From NCBI GenBank assembly GCA_000980375.1, contig LARD01000019.1, positions 5,367-69,366 of the forward strand: a DNA stretch of 64,000 nt, given 5' to 3'. The DNA is from Clostridium sp. K4410.MGS-306 (GTDB lineage Bacteria; Cyanobacteriota; Vampirovibrionia; Gastranaerophilales; Gastranaerophilaceae). The notes under the pieces were generated by a model that worked only from the letters and a program-made list of their open reading frames with translations, searched no databases and was not told the DNA's origin. Below, piece after piece: positions 27,004-36,100 of the stretch (its first letter is position 1; each line of letters opens with the position of its first letter). Both the position numbers and the translations under genes were made by a program.

Positions 27004-28047
27004 TTATACAACCTCAACTCTGAATGTCGGCGCGTGTTTTAGCTGTTCTTCTATTTGTTCAAAGGTTAAGAATCCTTCTTGTGCACCAAAATTTGAAACA
27101 ACAGATGCTGCATTAACAGATGCCATCATAAGTGATTTTTCAATATTCCAGTTTGTGTGTTCAAGCGCAGCTGCAAATGTAGAAGATAATGCATCTCCTG
27201 CGCCCAGTGTGCTGACTACTTTTGCTGGGAATTCCGGACAGCGGTAATATTTTTTACCGTCATAAGCATAAACACCGTTTTTGCCGTCAGTAATAATAAC
27301 AACTTTTGCGTCAGTTGATTTAAGTTTATCAAGCATTGCCTTGATATCAGGGTGAATAACTTCTGCCGAGTAGCATTCGGTTTTTGTATCAGGTCTTACA
27401 TCTATTTTGGTTACAAGAGAGGCTTCCTCTTTGTTCATTACAACAACTTCTGCTGTTGCAAGGATTTTTTCAAAATATTTTAAACCTTTTTTTAAACTCG
27501 AACTACCGGGGTTTATTATCACATTTGTGTTATTTTCTTCTGCAAAGTGAGCTATTTTGTCAAGCACAGCACCGGAATTACCGTTTAACGGAGCAATATA
27601 GAGCCATTTTGAATTTTTGATTGCTTCATAATTTATTTCATTTTCTTTAATAGTACCGTTTGTTCCACGGTGAGCAAGCACTGTTCTGTTGCCTTCAAAA
27701 CTCAAAAGGATAATGGAAAAACCTGATGTTTCAGTCTTGCTCTCAATAATGTTCGATGTATCAACATGGGCTAGTTTTACTTTATGCTTAATTGTTTTGC
27801 CCTGAAAATCTTCTCCTATTTTAAAAATTGCACTTGTGTTAAATCCGAGATTTGCAAGGTTTGCTGCCGCATTTAGCCCGCCGCCTCCTACTGCTGTTCT
27901 GAAACTGTCGATTTCCACTTTGGCTCCGTATGGAAATGCCATAAACTCTGTACTTGTCTTTTTTGTGCTTACAGAAACTATATCTGCGGCTTCACTTTCC
28001 ACAAAAGCGTCTATTGTTGCACTGCCTATGGTTATAAAATCGAACAT
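27004..28047 (-). CDS. PfkB-family carbohydrate or nucleoside kinase
   Basis: Ribokinase-fold kinase that phosphorylates a sugar or nucleoside. The first signature GGGGLNAAANLANLGF lies near residue 53. The C-terminal motif TLGAGDALSSTFAAAL holds the catalytic Asp and anion-hole Gly residues. IITDGKNGVYAYDGKKYY matches the ribokinase region before it. Substrate is not determinable; the closest look is ribokinase/adenosine kinase. The gene lies 42 bases after the Xer gene. Confidence 0.88.
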   Translation of the reverse strand: MFDFITIGSATIDAFVESEAADIVSVSTKKTSTEFMAFPYGAKVEIDSFRTAVGGGGLNAAANLANLGFNTSAIFKIGEDFQGKTIKHKVKLAHVDTSNIIESKTETSGFSIILLSFEGNRTVLAHRGTNGTIKENEINYEAIKNSKWLYIAPLNGNSGAVLDKIAHFAEENNTNVIINPGSSSLKKGLKYFEKILATAEVVVMNKEEASLVTKIDVRPDTKTECYSAEVIHPDIKAMLDKLKSTDAKVVIITDGKNGVYAYDGKKYYRCPEFPAKVVSTLGAGDALSSTFAAALEHTNWNIEKSLMMASVNAASVVSNFGAQEGFLTFEQIEEQLKHAPTFRVEVV

Positions 28048-28089
28048 CTTAAATTTTCTCCTCTGCTAAAAATATTTTGCCTTATTCTA

Positions 28090-29004
28090 TCAGGCTCTCG
28101 GGTGACTTTTATCATACACCTCTTTGAGTCGTTCTGTCGAGATGTGGGTATAAATTTGTGTGTTAGAAATAGATGCGTGACCTAAAAGCTCTTGCACAAC
28201 CCTTAAATCAGCTCCGTTTTCAAGGAGCTTTGTTGCAAAACTGTGACGAAAAACGTGAGGTGTTACTTTTTTGGGCAGCTGTATTTTTTTTACAATATCA
28301 TTTATTGCTGTTCTTACAGATTGTGTTTGCAACCTGTAGCCTGTTTTGTTAATAAAGACCGGACTGTCCTCATTTTGCTGCGGAGGTGTTCCTCCTTCAA
28401 CAACCATAAAACGCACATTATCAATATATTTTTGTAAAAAATCTTTTGCTCTGGAAGAAATCAAAACTATTCTTTCTTTCGCACCTTTGCCCATTACTGT
28501 TATCTCATTTTCCGCAAGGTTGAGGTTGCTAAAGTTCAGGTTACTAAGCTCTGAAATACGCATACCCGTTGCATATAAAAGCTCAAGTATTACACGGTTT
28601 CTATAACCGGCAGGGGTATCAATTTTTATGTTATTTAAAATTTGTTCTATTTCTTTTGTTGTCAAAAATTTTGGCAGGCTTTTGTTTCTCTTTGGCGCAT
28701 GGACACTGTTTGCAGGATTTGTTTCAATAATTCGTTCTCTGTACAAAAATCTGTAAAAAGTACGAATTGAAGCTATTTTACGTGACAATGTGGTCTTGGA
28801 ATAATTGAATCTTTGAATAAAAATAAGATAGTCTTTTAGTTTTGTGTGGTTTGTTTGTTCAATTGGCGTGTTGTCCAGCCACAGAAGAAAGCTCAAAATA
28901 TCCGAGTTGTATGCACGTATGGTGTGCTTAGAAAAGTTTTTTTCCACCTCAAGATAAATCAAAAAATGCTTCAAATAAGTTTTTGTTGTTTCACTCAATC
29001 CCAT
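28090..29004 (-). CDS. tyrosine recombinase, XerC/XerD type
   Basis: Site-specific recombinase, most likely resolving chromosome dimers at dif. Catalytic residues are all visible: Arg149 (GMRISEL), Lys173 (GKGAKERIV), His250 and Arg253 (HVFRHSFAT), His276 (LLGHASI) and Tyr285 (IYTHI). The 304-residue length and N-terminal SAM-like domain (YLEVEKNFSKHTIRAYNSD) fit XerC/D and not a phage integrase. I chose the ATG of MGLSETTK over an upstream TTG. No mobile element surrounds it. Confidence 0.88.
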   Translation of the reverse strand: MGLSETTKTYLKHFLIYLEVEKNFSKHTIRAYNSDILSFLLWLDNTPIEQTNHTKLKDYLIFIQRFNYSKTTLSRKIASIRTFYRFLYRERIIETNPANSVHAPKRNKSLPKFLTTKEIEQILNNIKIDTPAGYRNRVILELLYATGMRISELSNLNFSNLNLAENEITVMGKGAKERIVLISSRAKDFLQKYIDNVRFMVVEGGTPPQQNEDSPVFINKTGYRLQTQSVRTAINDIVKKIQLPKKVTPHVFRHSFATKLLENGADLRVVQELLGHASISNTQIYTHISTERLKEVYDKSHPRA

Positions 29005-29113
29005 ATTAATTATTATATAATATTTCAAATTTTATTAACAGTTTGAAAAAAAAACTTGTTATTGTATTATAAACTTACAACAAGGATTTTAAGGCAATAA
29101 AAAGGAGAGGAAA

Positions 29114-29929
29114 TTGTCTATAGTATTGGATAAAAAACAGTGTTTGATTGCGGGCGACGGAGAGCTTCCCGTTGCAATGGCAGAATCTGCACAGAAAAAC
29201 GGTTTTGATGTTGTAGCTATTTCCTTATCTTCTGATAACAGAAACAGATTAAAAAAATACTGTTCAAAAGTTTATAACTTTGGCCCGGGCGAAGTTTTAA
29301 AAATAAAACAAACTTTAATCGACGAAAAAATTACACAGGTAACCTTTATAGGAAAAGTACACAAAGGCCTGCTTTTGAGACGACCAAAGCTTGATATGGA
29401 AGCTATCCGTCTTATGAAAGAAGCACAAAGACTTAATGATGATGCAGTTATGCTCATTATTGTAGACCAGCTAGAACAAATGGGCATATGTGTTCTTGAC
29501 CAGACAATTTTCATCAAAAATTTGATGGCTCCCCCTGGGGTGCTCGGTGTGCATGAACCTGATGAAGACCAGGCTCTGGATGTTGAATACGGCTATTGGC
29601 TTGCAAAAGAAATGGGCAAGCTTGATGTTGGCCAGTCTGTTGTAATTAAAAATAAAATGATTATGGCTGTAGAAGCTATTGAAGGAACAGATAAATGTAT
29701 TGAACGCGGTTGCAAGCTTGGCGGTAAAGGCATTACCGTTGTTAAAGTAAGCAAACCTACTCAGGACAAACGTTTTGATATTCCTGCAATAGGTCTTAAT
29801 ACTTTAAAAACAATGGATAGATACGGCGCAAAAATTCTGGCTATCGAAGCTAATGAAACAATTATTGTGGACCAGAAAAAGGTTATTGATTTTGCCAATA
29901 AAAAAGGCATTATTGTAATGGCAATTTAG
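29114..29929 (+). CDS. lpxI: UDP-2,3-diacylglucosamine pyrophosphatase, LpxI type
   Basis: Cleaves UDP-2,3-diacylglucosamine to lipid X in lipid A synthesis (the DUF1009 enzyme that replaces LpxH). It shows CLIAGDGELPVAMAESA, FIGKVHKGLLLRRP, a DDAVMLIIVDQLEQMGI block and VKVSKPTQDKRFDIPAIGL. The TTG start is backed by AGGAGAGGAAA. lpxB follows after 11 bases, giving the next step of the pathway. Confidence 0.92.
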   Translation: MSIVLDKKQCLIAGDGELPVAMAESAQKNGFDVVAISLSSDNRNRLKKYCSKVYNFGPGEVLKIKQTLIDEKITQVTFIGKVHKGLLLRRPKLDMEAIRLMKEAQRLNDDAVMLIIVDQLEQMGICVLDQTIFIKNLMAPPGVLGVHEPDEDQALDVEYGYWLAKEMGKLDVGQSVVIKNKMIMAVEAIEGTDKCIERGCKLGGKGITVVKVSKPTQDKRFDIPAIGLNTLKTMDRYGAKILAIEANETIIVDQKKVIDFANKKGIIVMAI

Positions 29930-29940
29930 GCGATTGGCTT

Positions 29941-31068
29941 ATGACAAAAAAATTATTTATTATCACAGGCGAATTATCGGGCGATAAACATGCCTCTCTT
30001 GTTGTGAAAAATTTACTTGAAAACAGAAACGATATTGAAATAGAAGCAATTGGCGGTGAAAACCTTAAAAAACTAGGAGTTAAGCTTTTTGTTGACCACT
30101 CAAAGGCTCATATGTCTGCAATGGGGCTTACGCCTAAAATTCTTTTTGATCACATAACACTCGGCAAAAGAGTTGTTGATTATTTAAAAAATGAATATAA
30201 TCCGGATCTTGTCCTGCTTATTGATTATGGCGGGTTCAATCTTAATATTTCAAAATTTCTAAAAAAAGCCGGCATAAAAGTTTTTTATTATATTCCGCCT
30301 CAAATCTGGGCATCACGTAAATGGCGAATTAAAACAGTAAAGAAAAATATCTCAAAGGTTATGACTATTTTTCCGTTTGAAAAAGAAATGTATGAAAAAG
30401 AAGGCATAGACGCACAGTTTGTCGGACATCCGCTCATTACGCAAATGCCGCCTTGTGTAAACCGTGATGAGGTGTTTGAAAAGTACGGACTTGATAAAAA
30501 TAAGAAACTTATCTCTATTTTTCCGGGGAGCCGTACATTTGAGCTGCACAATCTTATGAAAACTTTTCTTAAGTCCGCTGCACTTATTGCTCAAAAACGC
30601 GATGATGTTCAGTTTGTAATTGCACAGGCTGACAGCTTAAAAGACGATGTTTTCAAAAAATATCTCGGAAAAACAAACATAAAAGTTATAAAAAATGATA
30701 ACTATTCACTATTGAGTGTGTCTGACGCTTTGATGCTTGCTTCCGGTACAGTCGCGCTTGAGGCTGCATTGTACACAACTCCTATGATAATCAGCTACAA
30801 AGGGCCATGGATAGCATATTTGGTATACAGACTTGTAAGGTGTATAAACAGAGTTTGTCTGCCTAATATTATTATGGACAAAGATATTGTACCCGAGCTT
30901 TTACAAAAGGATTCCAATCCGCAGGTTATCTCAACCGCTCTGCTAAAAATCTTAGAAGATAATGAATACAGACAAGCGATGAAAGACGACCTTTCCAAAG
31001 TAAAAGCAATATTATCCCGTCATGAAGCCGCAAAAGAAGTTGCACAGGTAATAAGCAGCGCATTGTAA
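29941..31068 (+). CDS. lpxB: lipid A disaccharide synthase
   Basis: GT19 enzyme joining lipid X and UDP-diacylglucosamine. It has the start IITGELSGDKHASLVV, the AIGGENLKKLG and SAMGLTPKI segments, VLLIDYGGFNLN, YYIPPQIWASRKWR and ISIFPGSRTFEL. Length 375 is normal. It forms an operon with lpxI; chromate transporter genes follow closely. Confidence 0.94.
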   Translation: MTKKLFIITGELSGDKHASLVVKNLLENRNDIEIEAIGGENLKKLGVKLFVDHSKAHMSAMGLTPKILFDHITLGKRVVDYLKNEYNPDLVLLIDYGGFNLNISKFLKKAGIKVFYYIPPQIWASRKWRIKTVKKNISKVMTIFPFEKEMYEKEGIDAQFVGHPLITQMPPCVNRDEVFEKYGLDKNKKLISIFPGSRTFELHNLMKTFLKSAALIAQKRDDVQFVIAQADSLKDDVFKKYLGKTNIKVIKNDNYSLLSVSDALMLASGTVALEAALYTTPMIISYKGPWIAYLVYRLVRCINRVCLPNIIMDKDIVPELLQKDSNPQVISTALLKILEDNEYRQAMKDDLSKVKAILSRHEAAKEVAQVISSAL

Positions 31069-31070
31069 TT

Positions 31071-31667
31071 ATGAAAAAAATAAGTCTGATTAAATTATTT
31101 TGGATATTCTTTAAAATAGGCCTTGTTTTGTTTGGCGGAGGATACGCTATTTTGCCGTTTTTGCGCGCGGAAATGGTGGATAAAGAAAAAATCTGCACAA
31201 TGGAAGAAATCACAAATTACTATGCATTGAGCCAGTGTTTTCCGGGACTTGTTGCAGGGAATGTTTCAATGTTTACAGGTTATAAAGCACGCGGTGTTAT
31301 GGGTGCATTTGCCGCAGTATTCGGGGTTTGCCTTCCGGCTTATCTTGCTATAGTTATTGTGTTTTCTTTTTTGTCAGCCATAACAGGGTATCCTGTTATT
31401 CAAAATATTTTTGAAGTGCTCGATGTTGCCGTATGTGTTCTGATTTTGTTAACCGTACTTGAGTTGTGGGAGTTTTCTGTATTTGATAAATTTACAACAT
31501 TTATTTTTCTTGCGGCTTTGATTTGTTCAGTATTTAATGTTTCGCCGTTTCTTATTGTAATTGGTGCAGGCATGCTTGGTGTGTTCAGACATTTTGCATT
31601 CCCTAAAGATAAGGCACCGTGTGCTTGCTGCAGCTCAACACCTGTGCAGGAGGAAGAAAATGAATGA
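31071..31667 (+). CDS. chromate-transporter family protein, first half
   Basis: CHR-family membrane protein. The conserved opening FGGGYAILPFLRAEMV and YALSQCFPGLVAGNVSMF mark a ChrA half-domain. About five membrane segments are predicted. It ends in a Cys-rich tail (CACCSSTP). Short-chain CHR proteins work as pairs, and the second half starts 8 bases before this gene stops. Substrate may be chromate/sulfate or another anion; the family is also seen in organisms not exposed to chromate. Confidence 0.85.
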   Translation: MKKISLIKLFWIFFKIGLVLFGGGYAILPFLRAEMVDKEKICTMEEITNYYALSQCFPGLVAGNVSMFTGYKARGVMGAFAAVFGVCLPAYLAIVIVFSFLSAITGYPVIQNIFEVLDVAVCVLILLTVLELWEFSVFDKFTTFIFLAALICSVFNVSPFLIVIGAGMLGVFRHFAFPKDKAPCACCSSTPVQEEENE

Positions 31668-32226
31668 TATTCTGATTCTTGCTTTTGAATACATGAAAAT
31701 CGGTGCAGTTGCAATAGGCGGCGGGTACACGGTTATTCCGTTTTTGTATTATCTTGTTGATAAATATAAATGGTTTGAGGTTGCGCAAATAACCCAGATG
31801 ATTGCTGTTTCCAATCTTACTCCGGGCCCTATCGGAATTAATATGGCAACATTTGTCGGTGTAAAAGTCGGCGGTATCTTAGGTGCGGCTTTTGTAACTT
31901 TTGCTTTTATGGTTCCGTCTTTTATTATTGTGTGTTCTTTGTCAAAATTTTTGAAGAAAAATAAAGAAAACAAACTGATTAATAATATTATGTACGGACT
32001 CAGGCCGGCTGCTGTGGCTTTGATATCTGTTGCAGGGTTAAAAATAATGAACACAACCGTGTTCAATCTTACAAAATTTTTAAAAACTCATAATTTGTCT
32101 GATTTTATATCTCTCAAAGCTTTTATTTTGCTAATGGCTTTTTGTGCAATGGGATTAAAACTCAAAAAGAACCCCATGATTTTGATTGTGGCAGCTATTG
32201 TGCTCGGACTTGTTATAAAGCTTTAA
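31660..32226 (+). CDS. chromate-transporter family protein, second half
   Basis: Partner of the preceding gene, with the same opening (IGGGYTVIPFLYYLVD) and the CHR motif SNLTPGPIGINMATFVG. It has 188 residues and about five membrane helices. The start was set at ATG 31660, behind AGGAGGAAG; a frame reading 33 codons into the upstream gene was rejected. The overlap indicates translational coupling. Confidence 0.87.
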   Translation: MNDILILAFEYMKIGAVAIGGGYTVIPFLYYLVDKYKWFEVAQITQMIAVSNLTPGPIGINMATFVGVKVGGILGAAFVTFAFMVPSFIIVCSLSKFLKKNKENKLINNIMYGLRPAAVALISVAGLKIMNTTVFNLTKFLKTHNLSDFISLKAFILLMAFCAMGLKLKKNPMILIVAAIVLGLVIKL

Positions 32227-32247
32227 AAATGCTTTAATGTTTTTATT

Positions 32248-32976
32248 ATGAGCAACAAATTTATTCAAAGAATCATTAATTACATACTAGAACGTCGGAA
32301 AAAGAAGCTTGAACAAACAATGGAAAAGCTTAAACCCCGCACCTATACAAATACAACAACAAAAACGCACATTAATGCATCAGAGACAATGACGCTTTCT
32401 TCGCAGACAGAAAAGATTCTTGAATCAATGGATGCAGAAGTTAAAAATATTGTTAAAGGTTGTCTTACAGACCCTGCTAAACTTCTTACTTTTGTTGAAG
32501 AACACGGTACACCTGTTTACAAAATAGCACATGCAGACAAACTGCTGGCTAAAATTAATGAAGAAGAAGGGTTTATTACTCCGTTAAAAGGTTTCAAAGC
32601 GTTTTATTTGAATTTTGTTACAGGATTTTTTGCACAAAAAAAACTGCACCTGTCTTTTAAATCGAATGAAATGTTTGTCATGAGAGACGGTGAAATAAAT
32701 ATTTATTATATGCTTCACCAGTTTCATAAGTGGTACGGTTTTAAGAAAAATTTACCCGGTTATGATGAGATGGCCCAGGATTTGTTTAAAGATAATCTTG
32801 ATAATATGTCTGATTCTGACGTGAAAGAAATGAGCATAGAAGAAATACTTGCACTAAAAGAAGCGATAGCAAGAGATGCTCAAGCTGCAGAATTTGTTAT
32901 ACAGCTCGCGAAAGAAAGCACCGGCGCGAAAAAAGCCCTTGATAAAATGAAAAACGACGGCGGAGCCAGTATCTAA
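32248..32976 (+). CDS. hypothetical protein, 242 aa
   Basis: Not recognised. A basic N-terminal helix (YILERRKKKLEQTMEKL) and Thr-rich linker precede a helical soluble body (SQTEKILESMDAEVKNIVKG; PLKGFKAFYLNFVTGFF; NIYYMLHQFHKWYGFKKNLPG). The C-terminus is acidic/helical and Ala-rich. No signal peptide. It sits 21 bases after the chromate pair and 163 bases before the autotransporter; its role is unclear. Confidence 0.6.
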   Translation: MSNKFIQRIINYILERRKKKLEQTMEKLKPRTYTNTTTKTHINASETMTLSSQTEKILESMDAEVKNIVKGCLTDPAKLLTFVEEHGTPVYKIAHADKLLAKINEEEGFITPLKGFKAFYLNFVTGFFAQKKLHLSFKSNEMFVMRDGEINIYYMLHQFHKWYGFKKNLPGYDEMAQDLFKDNLDNMSDSDVKEMSIEEILALKEAIARDAQAAEFVIQLAKESTGAKKALDKMKNDGGASI

Positions 32977-33139
32977 AAGTATTACAAAATTGTGATGAAT
33001 AAATGTAACGCCGAAAATAGTTACACTTTCTAAACTATTCCATTATTTTTTTTTAGATGATATTATGGATAATAAAAAATTTGTGTCTGGCAAATTTTGT
33101 GTGGAATTATCAATTATTATCTAGAATTAGGAGAAAATA

Positions 33140-36100
33140 ATGAAGAAGAATTTAGCAAAACGCATGGTTATTGCCGCTTTGTTGACCACATGGATGGCAT
33201 GTCCTTATACTGCGTTGGCGCAAGATTATGAAGGCGGAACAAACGCCAATGGTGGCGCTAAATATGTAAACAAAGGTGAAATCTTTGATGTTGAGGAAAA
33301 TTCTTCTTTTACACATAACCAATCAACTGCTCAAAACTATGGCGGTGGAGCTATATATAATGATGGCGGTACTGTGAATATTGGAAACGGTACTTCTTTT
33401 GTAGAAAATTATTTAAACCAACCGGTAATAGATACAACTGATAAAGATTATCGTTCTGCCGGAGGTGCTATTGCTTCTTGGAATGGCGGTTCTGTAAACA
33501 TTGGCAATAATGTTTCTTTTATAAATAACGGCTTAAACTCCAATGGTCAGGCTGCCTGGGCATCAGGCGGTGCAATTTATGTTGACACTGATCAAGTCAA
33601 TCTTTCTCAGCTGACTATAGGCGAAGGCGTTTCTTTTACCGGAAACCAGGCAGGGTCATTAGGCGGTGCTATTTATGTTGGTGATTCCAATACAAATATA
33701 ACTTCTGCAACCTTTAACGGAAATAAAGCAGGAACATGGGGCGGTGCTATTTTTGCAGGGCAATATTTTGGAATTTCCGGAAATAAAATCAATATTGACG
33801 GTGTTACTAAATTTTTAAACAATGAAGCAGGCAGCTATGGCGGAGCCATTGTTAGCCAATATACAAATTTAAATGTTGGAGATGGAACCAACCTTGTTAC
33901 TTTTGATAACAATAAAGCGGGTATCGACGGCGGTGCAATACATATAAGTACAGATTCCGACCCTAGTTATAGTGCAAATTCAACTATAAAAAATTCAATT
34001 TTTACAAACAATCAAGCAACAACAGGCTCAGGCGGTGCTATTTTTAATCCCGGCTCTATGACAATAGAAAATGCTTCTTTTGGTCAGCTGGTATTGGATG
34101 ATCAAAAAAATATTATAGGTGCTCAATCTGGTAATATTGCGGGTCAAAACGGCGGTGCCATACATAACCAAGATGGCGGTTCCGTTACTTTTAACGGAGA
34201 AAATAATATTTTTGCTGGCAATACAGCAAATCAAGGTGGGGCTATAAGCAATTTTGGAGACGGCTCTACAGTAAATTTGGGTGATAATGCAATTTTTGCA
34301 TATAACACAGCAAATTCTGTGGGGGGGGCTATTTCTACAGTTGATACCGGTTCAACAGGCAAAACTGTTATAGGTGATGATGCAATTTTTATAGGAAATA
34401 AAGCCGTTGCCGGACAGGGTGGTGCTGTTCACAATCAGCGTGCAAATACAGAAATAGGTGATAACGCGAAGTTTTATAATAATACTGCTATAGGCTATGG
34501 CGGTGGTGCTATTTATCAGGATACTGATGGTGCAGCTGCATCTTTAACTATCGGAGCCAATGCAGAATTCTATAACAACAGCACAACATCTTCTCATGGT
34601 GGTGCTGTGATGAACTTTAATGCAGGAGATAACGCCTCTTTAATTATTGAAGAAGGTGCAAAATTTGTAAATAACTCTGCAGGTAAAACAGGCGGTGCTA
34701 TTTCTAACTGGGGTGCAGAAACTACTGTTGGGGAAAATGCAGAATTTACTGCAAATACTTCTGAAGGCAACGGTGGTGCTATATACAATGCAAACTATGG
34801 CGGAAAAGATTCCGAAGTTAATATAAGCGGTAACACAATATTTAGCCAAAATATTTCAAAAGGTGACGGCGGTGCTATTTATAATGCCGGCAATATTAAT
34901 TTAGATACTGCAGCAGGTGATATTACTTTTAAAGATAATGAAGCAAATGGTATCAAAAATGACCTTTATTTGGCTAATGGATCAGAAACTACGATTACAG
35001 GCGATTCCCATAATGTTTCTATTGGCGGAGGTTTGGTTTCAGAAACAGGATCTGCATTAGATATTTCCGGTTCTTCTAACCTTACAATAGAAGAAGGTGC
35101 GGTTGCAGATATCTCCGGTTCTTTGACTTCTACCGGAGCAGGGCAAGTTGTCAATAACGGTGATGTTACAGTATCTGGGACATCAACTGCATCTATTACC
35201 AATAACGGAAGCCTAACAATTGCAAATGGCGGTTCTTATATAGCTAATGTAATCCAGGATAACAATGATTCTTCAATCACTGTCAACGACGGTGGTATAT
35301 TTGGAACAAGCTCTACTTTGCAAGGCGGATCCTTAACTGTTAACGATGGTGGCAAAATTAATGGTTCTGTTGAGGTAACAGAGGCTGTTGAAGTCAATGT
35401 TGGCTCTGCTACGTTTGACCAAAACGGACTTTTAGTTGGCGGCGATAGCACTAATGGCTATATTACAGGGTCGTTTAACTTAAAAGATACAGAAATTACC
35501 TTAAAAGATGTTCTTACTGATGATTTGACGATATCTGGTAACTCTCAAATTTTGACAGCTGATCCTGATGCAGTAAAAATAGGTGATGGAACATCTTCCA
35601 ATACTTTAACCCTGTCAAACGGCAGTAATAACGCTGCTGCAGATAAAAACTTCGATGTAACAAATCCTGCAACTTTGAAGTTGTCACCGGATTCAGGAAA
35701 ATCTATGACATTAAATAACAATGTAACAGGTACAGGTAATGTGCTTGTTGATGAAAAAGTTACACAAGTAGATAACCCTGAATATGATGCGGATGAAGCG
35801 GCTAACGATCCTAATTATAATGTTCCTGCTAAAATAGACAAACACTGGGGTGTTGGAACTGTAAATGTTGCTTCTGACAACAGCGGTTTCAGCGGCAATT
35901 ATCTGCAAAAATTAGGTACAGTGATTGCACAGGCCGGCTCAAAATTCTTTGGCGGAACTAATACAGTACAAGGCGGAACGCTCGTTTTACAAAACGGTGC
36001 TGACCTTAGCTCTGATGTTAATGTAACTGCAAGAGACCCTCAGGCAGATGCAAATATTTATCCTGAATACGGTACAGTTGATATCTACAACGCAATAAAT

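Noticed and set aside
28090..29004. Tyrosine recombinase as evidence of an integrated phage or island
   Set aside because: Length and motifs fit XerC/XerD, with housekeeping neighbours and no att repeats or phage genes.
33004..33025. Inverted repeat TGTAAC/GTTACA upstream of the autotransporter
   Set aside because: Only six bases per arm, and far from a recognisable promoter; not enough to call an operator.
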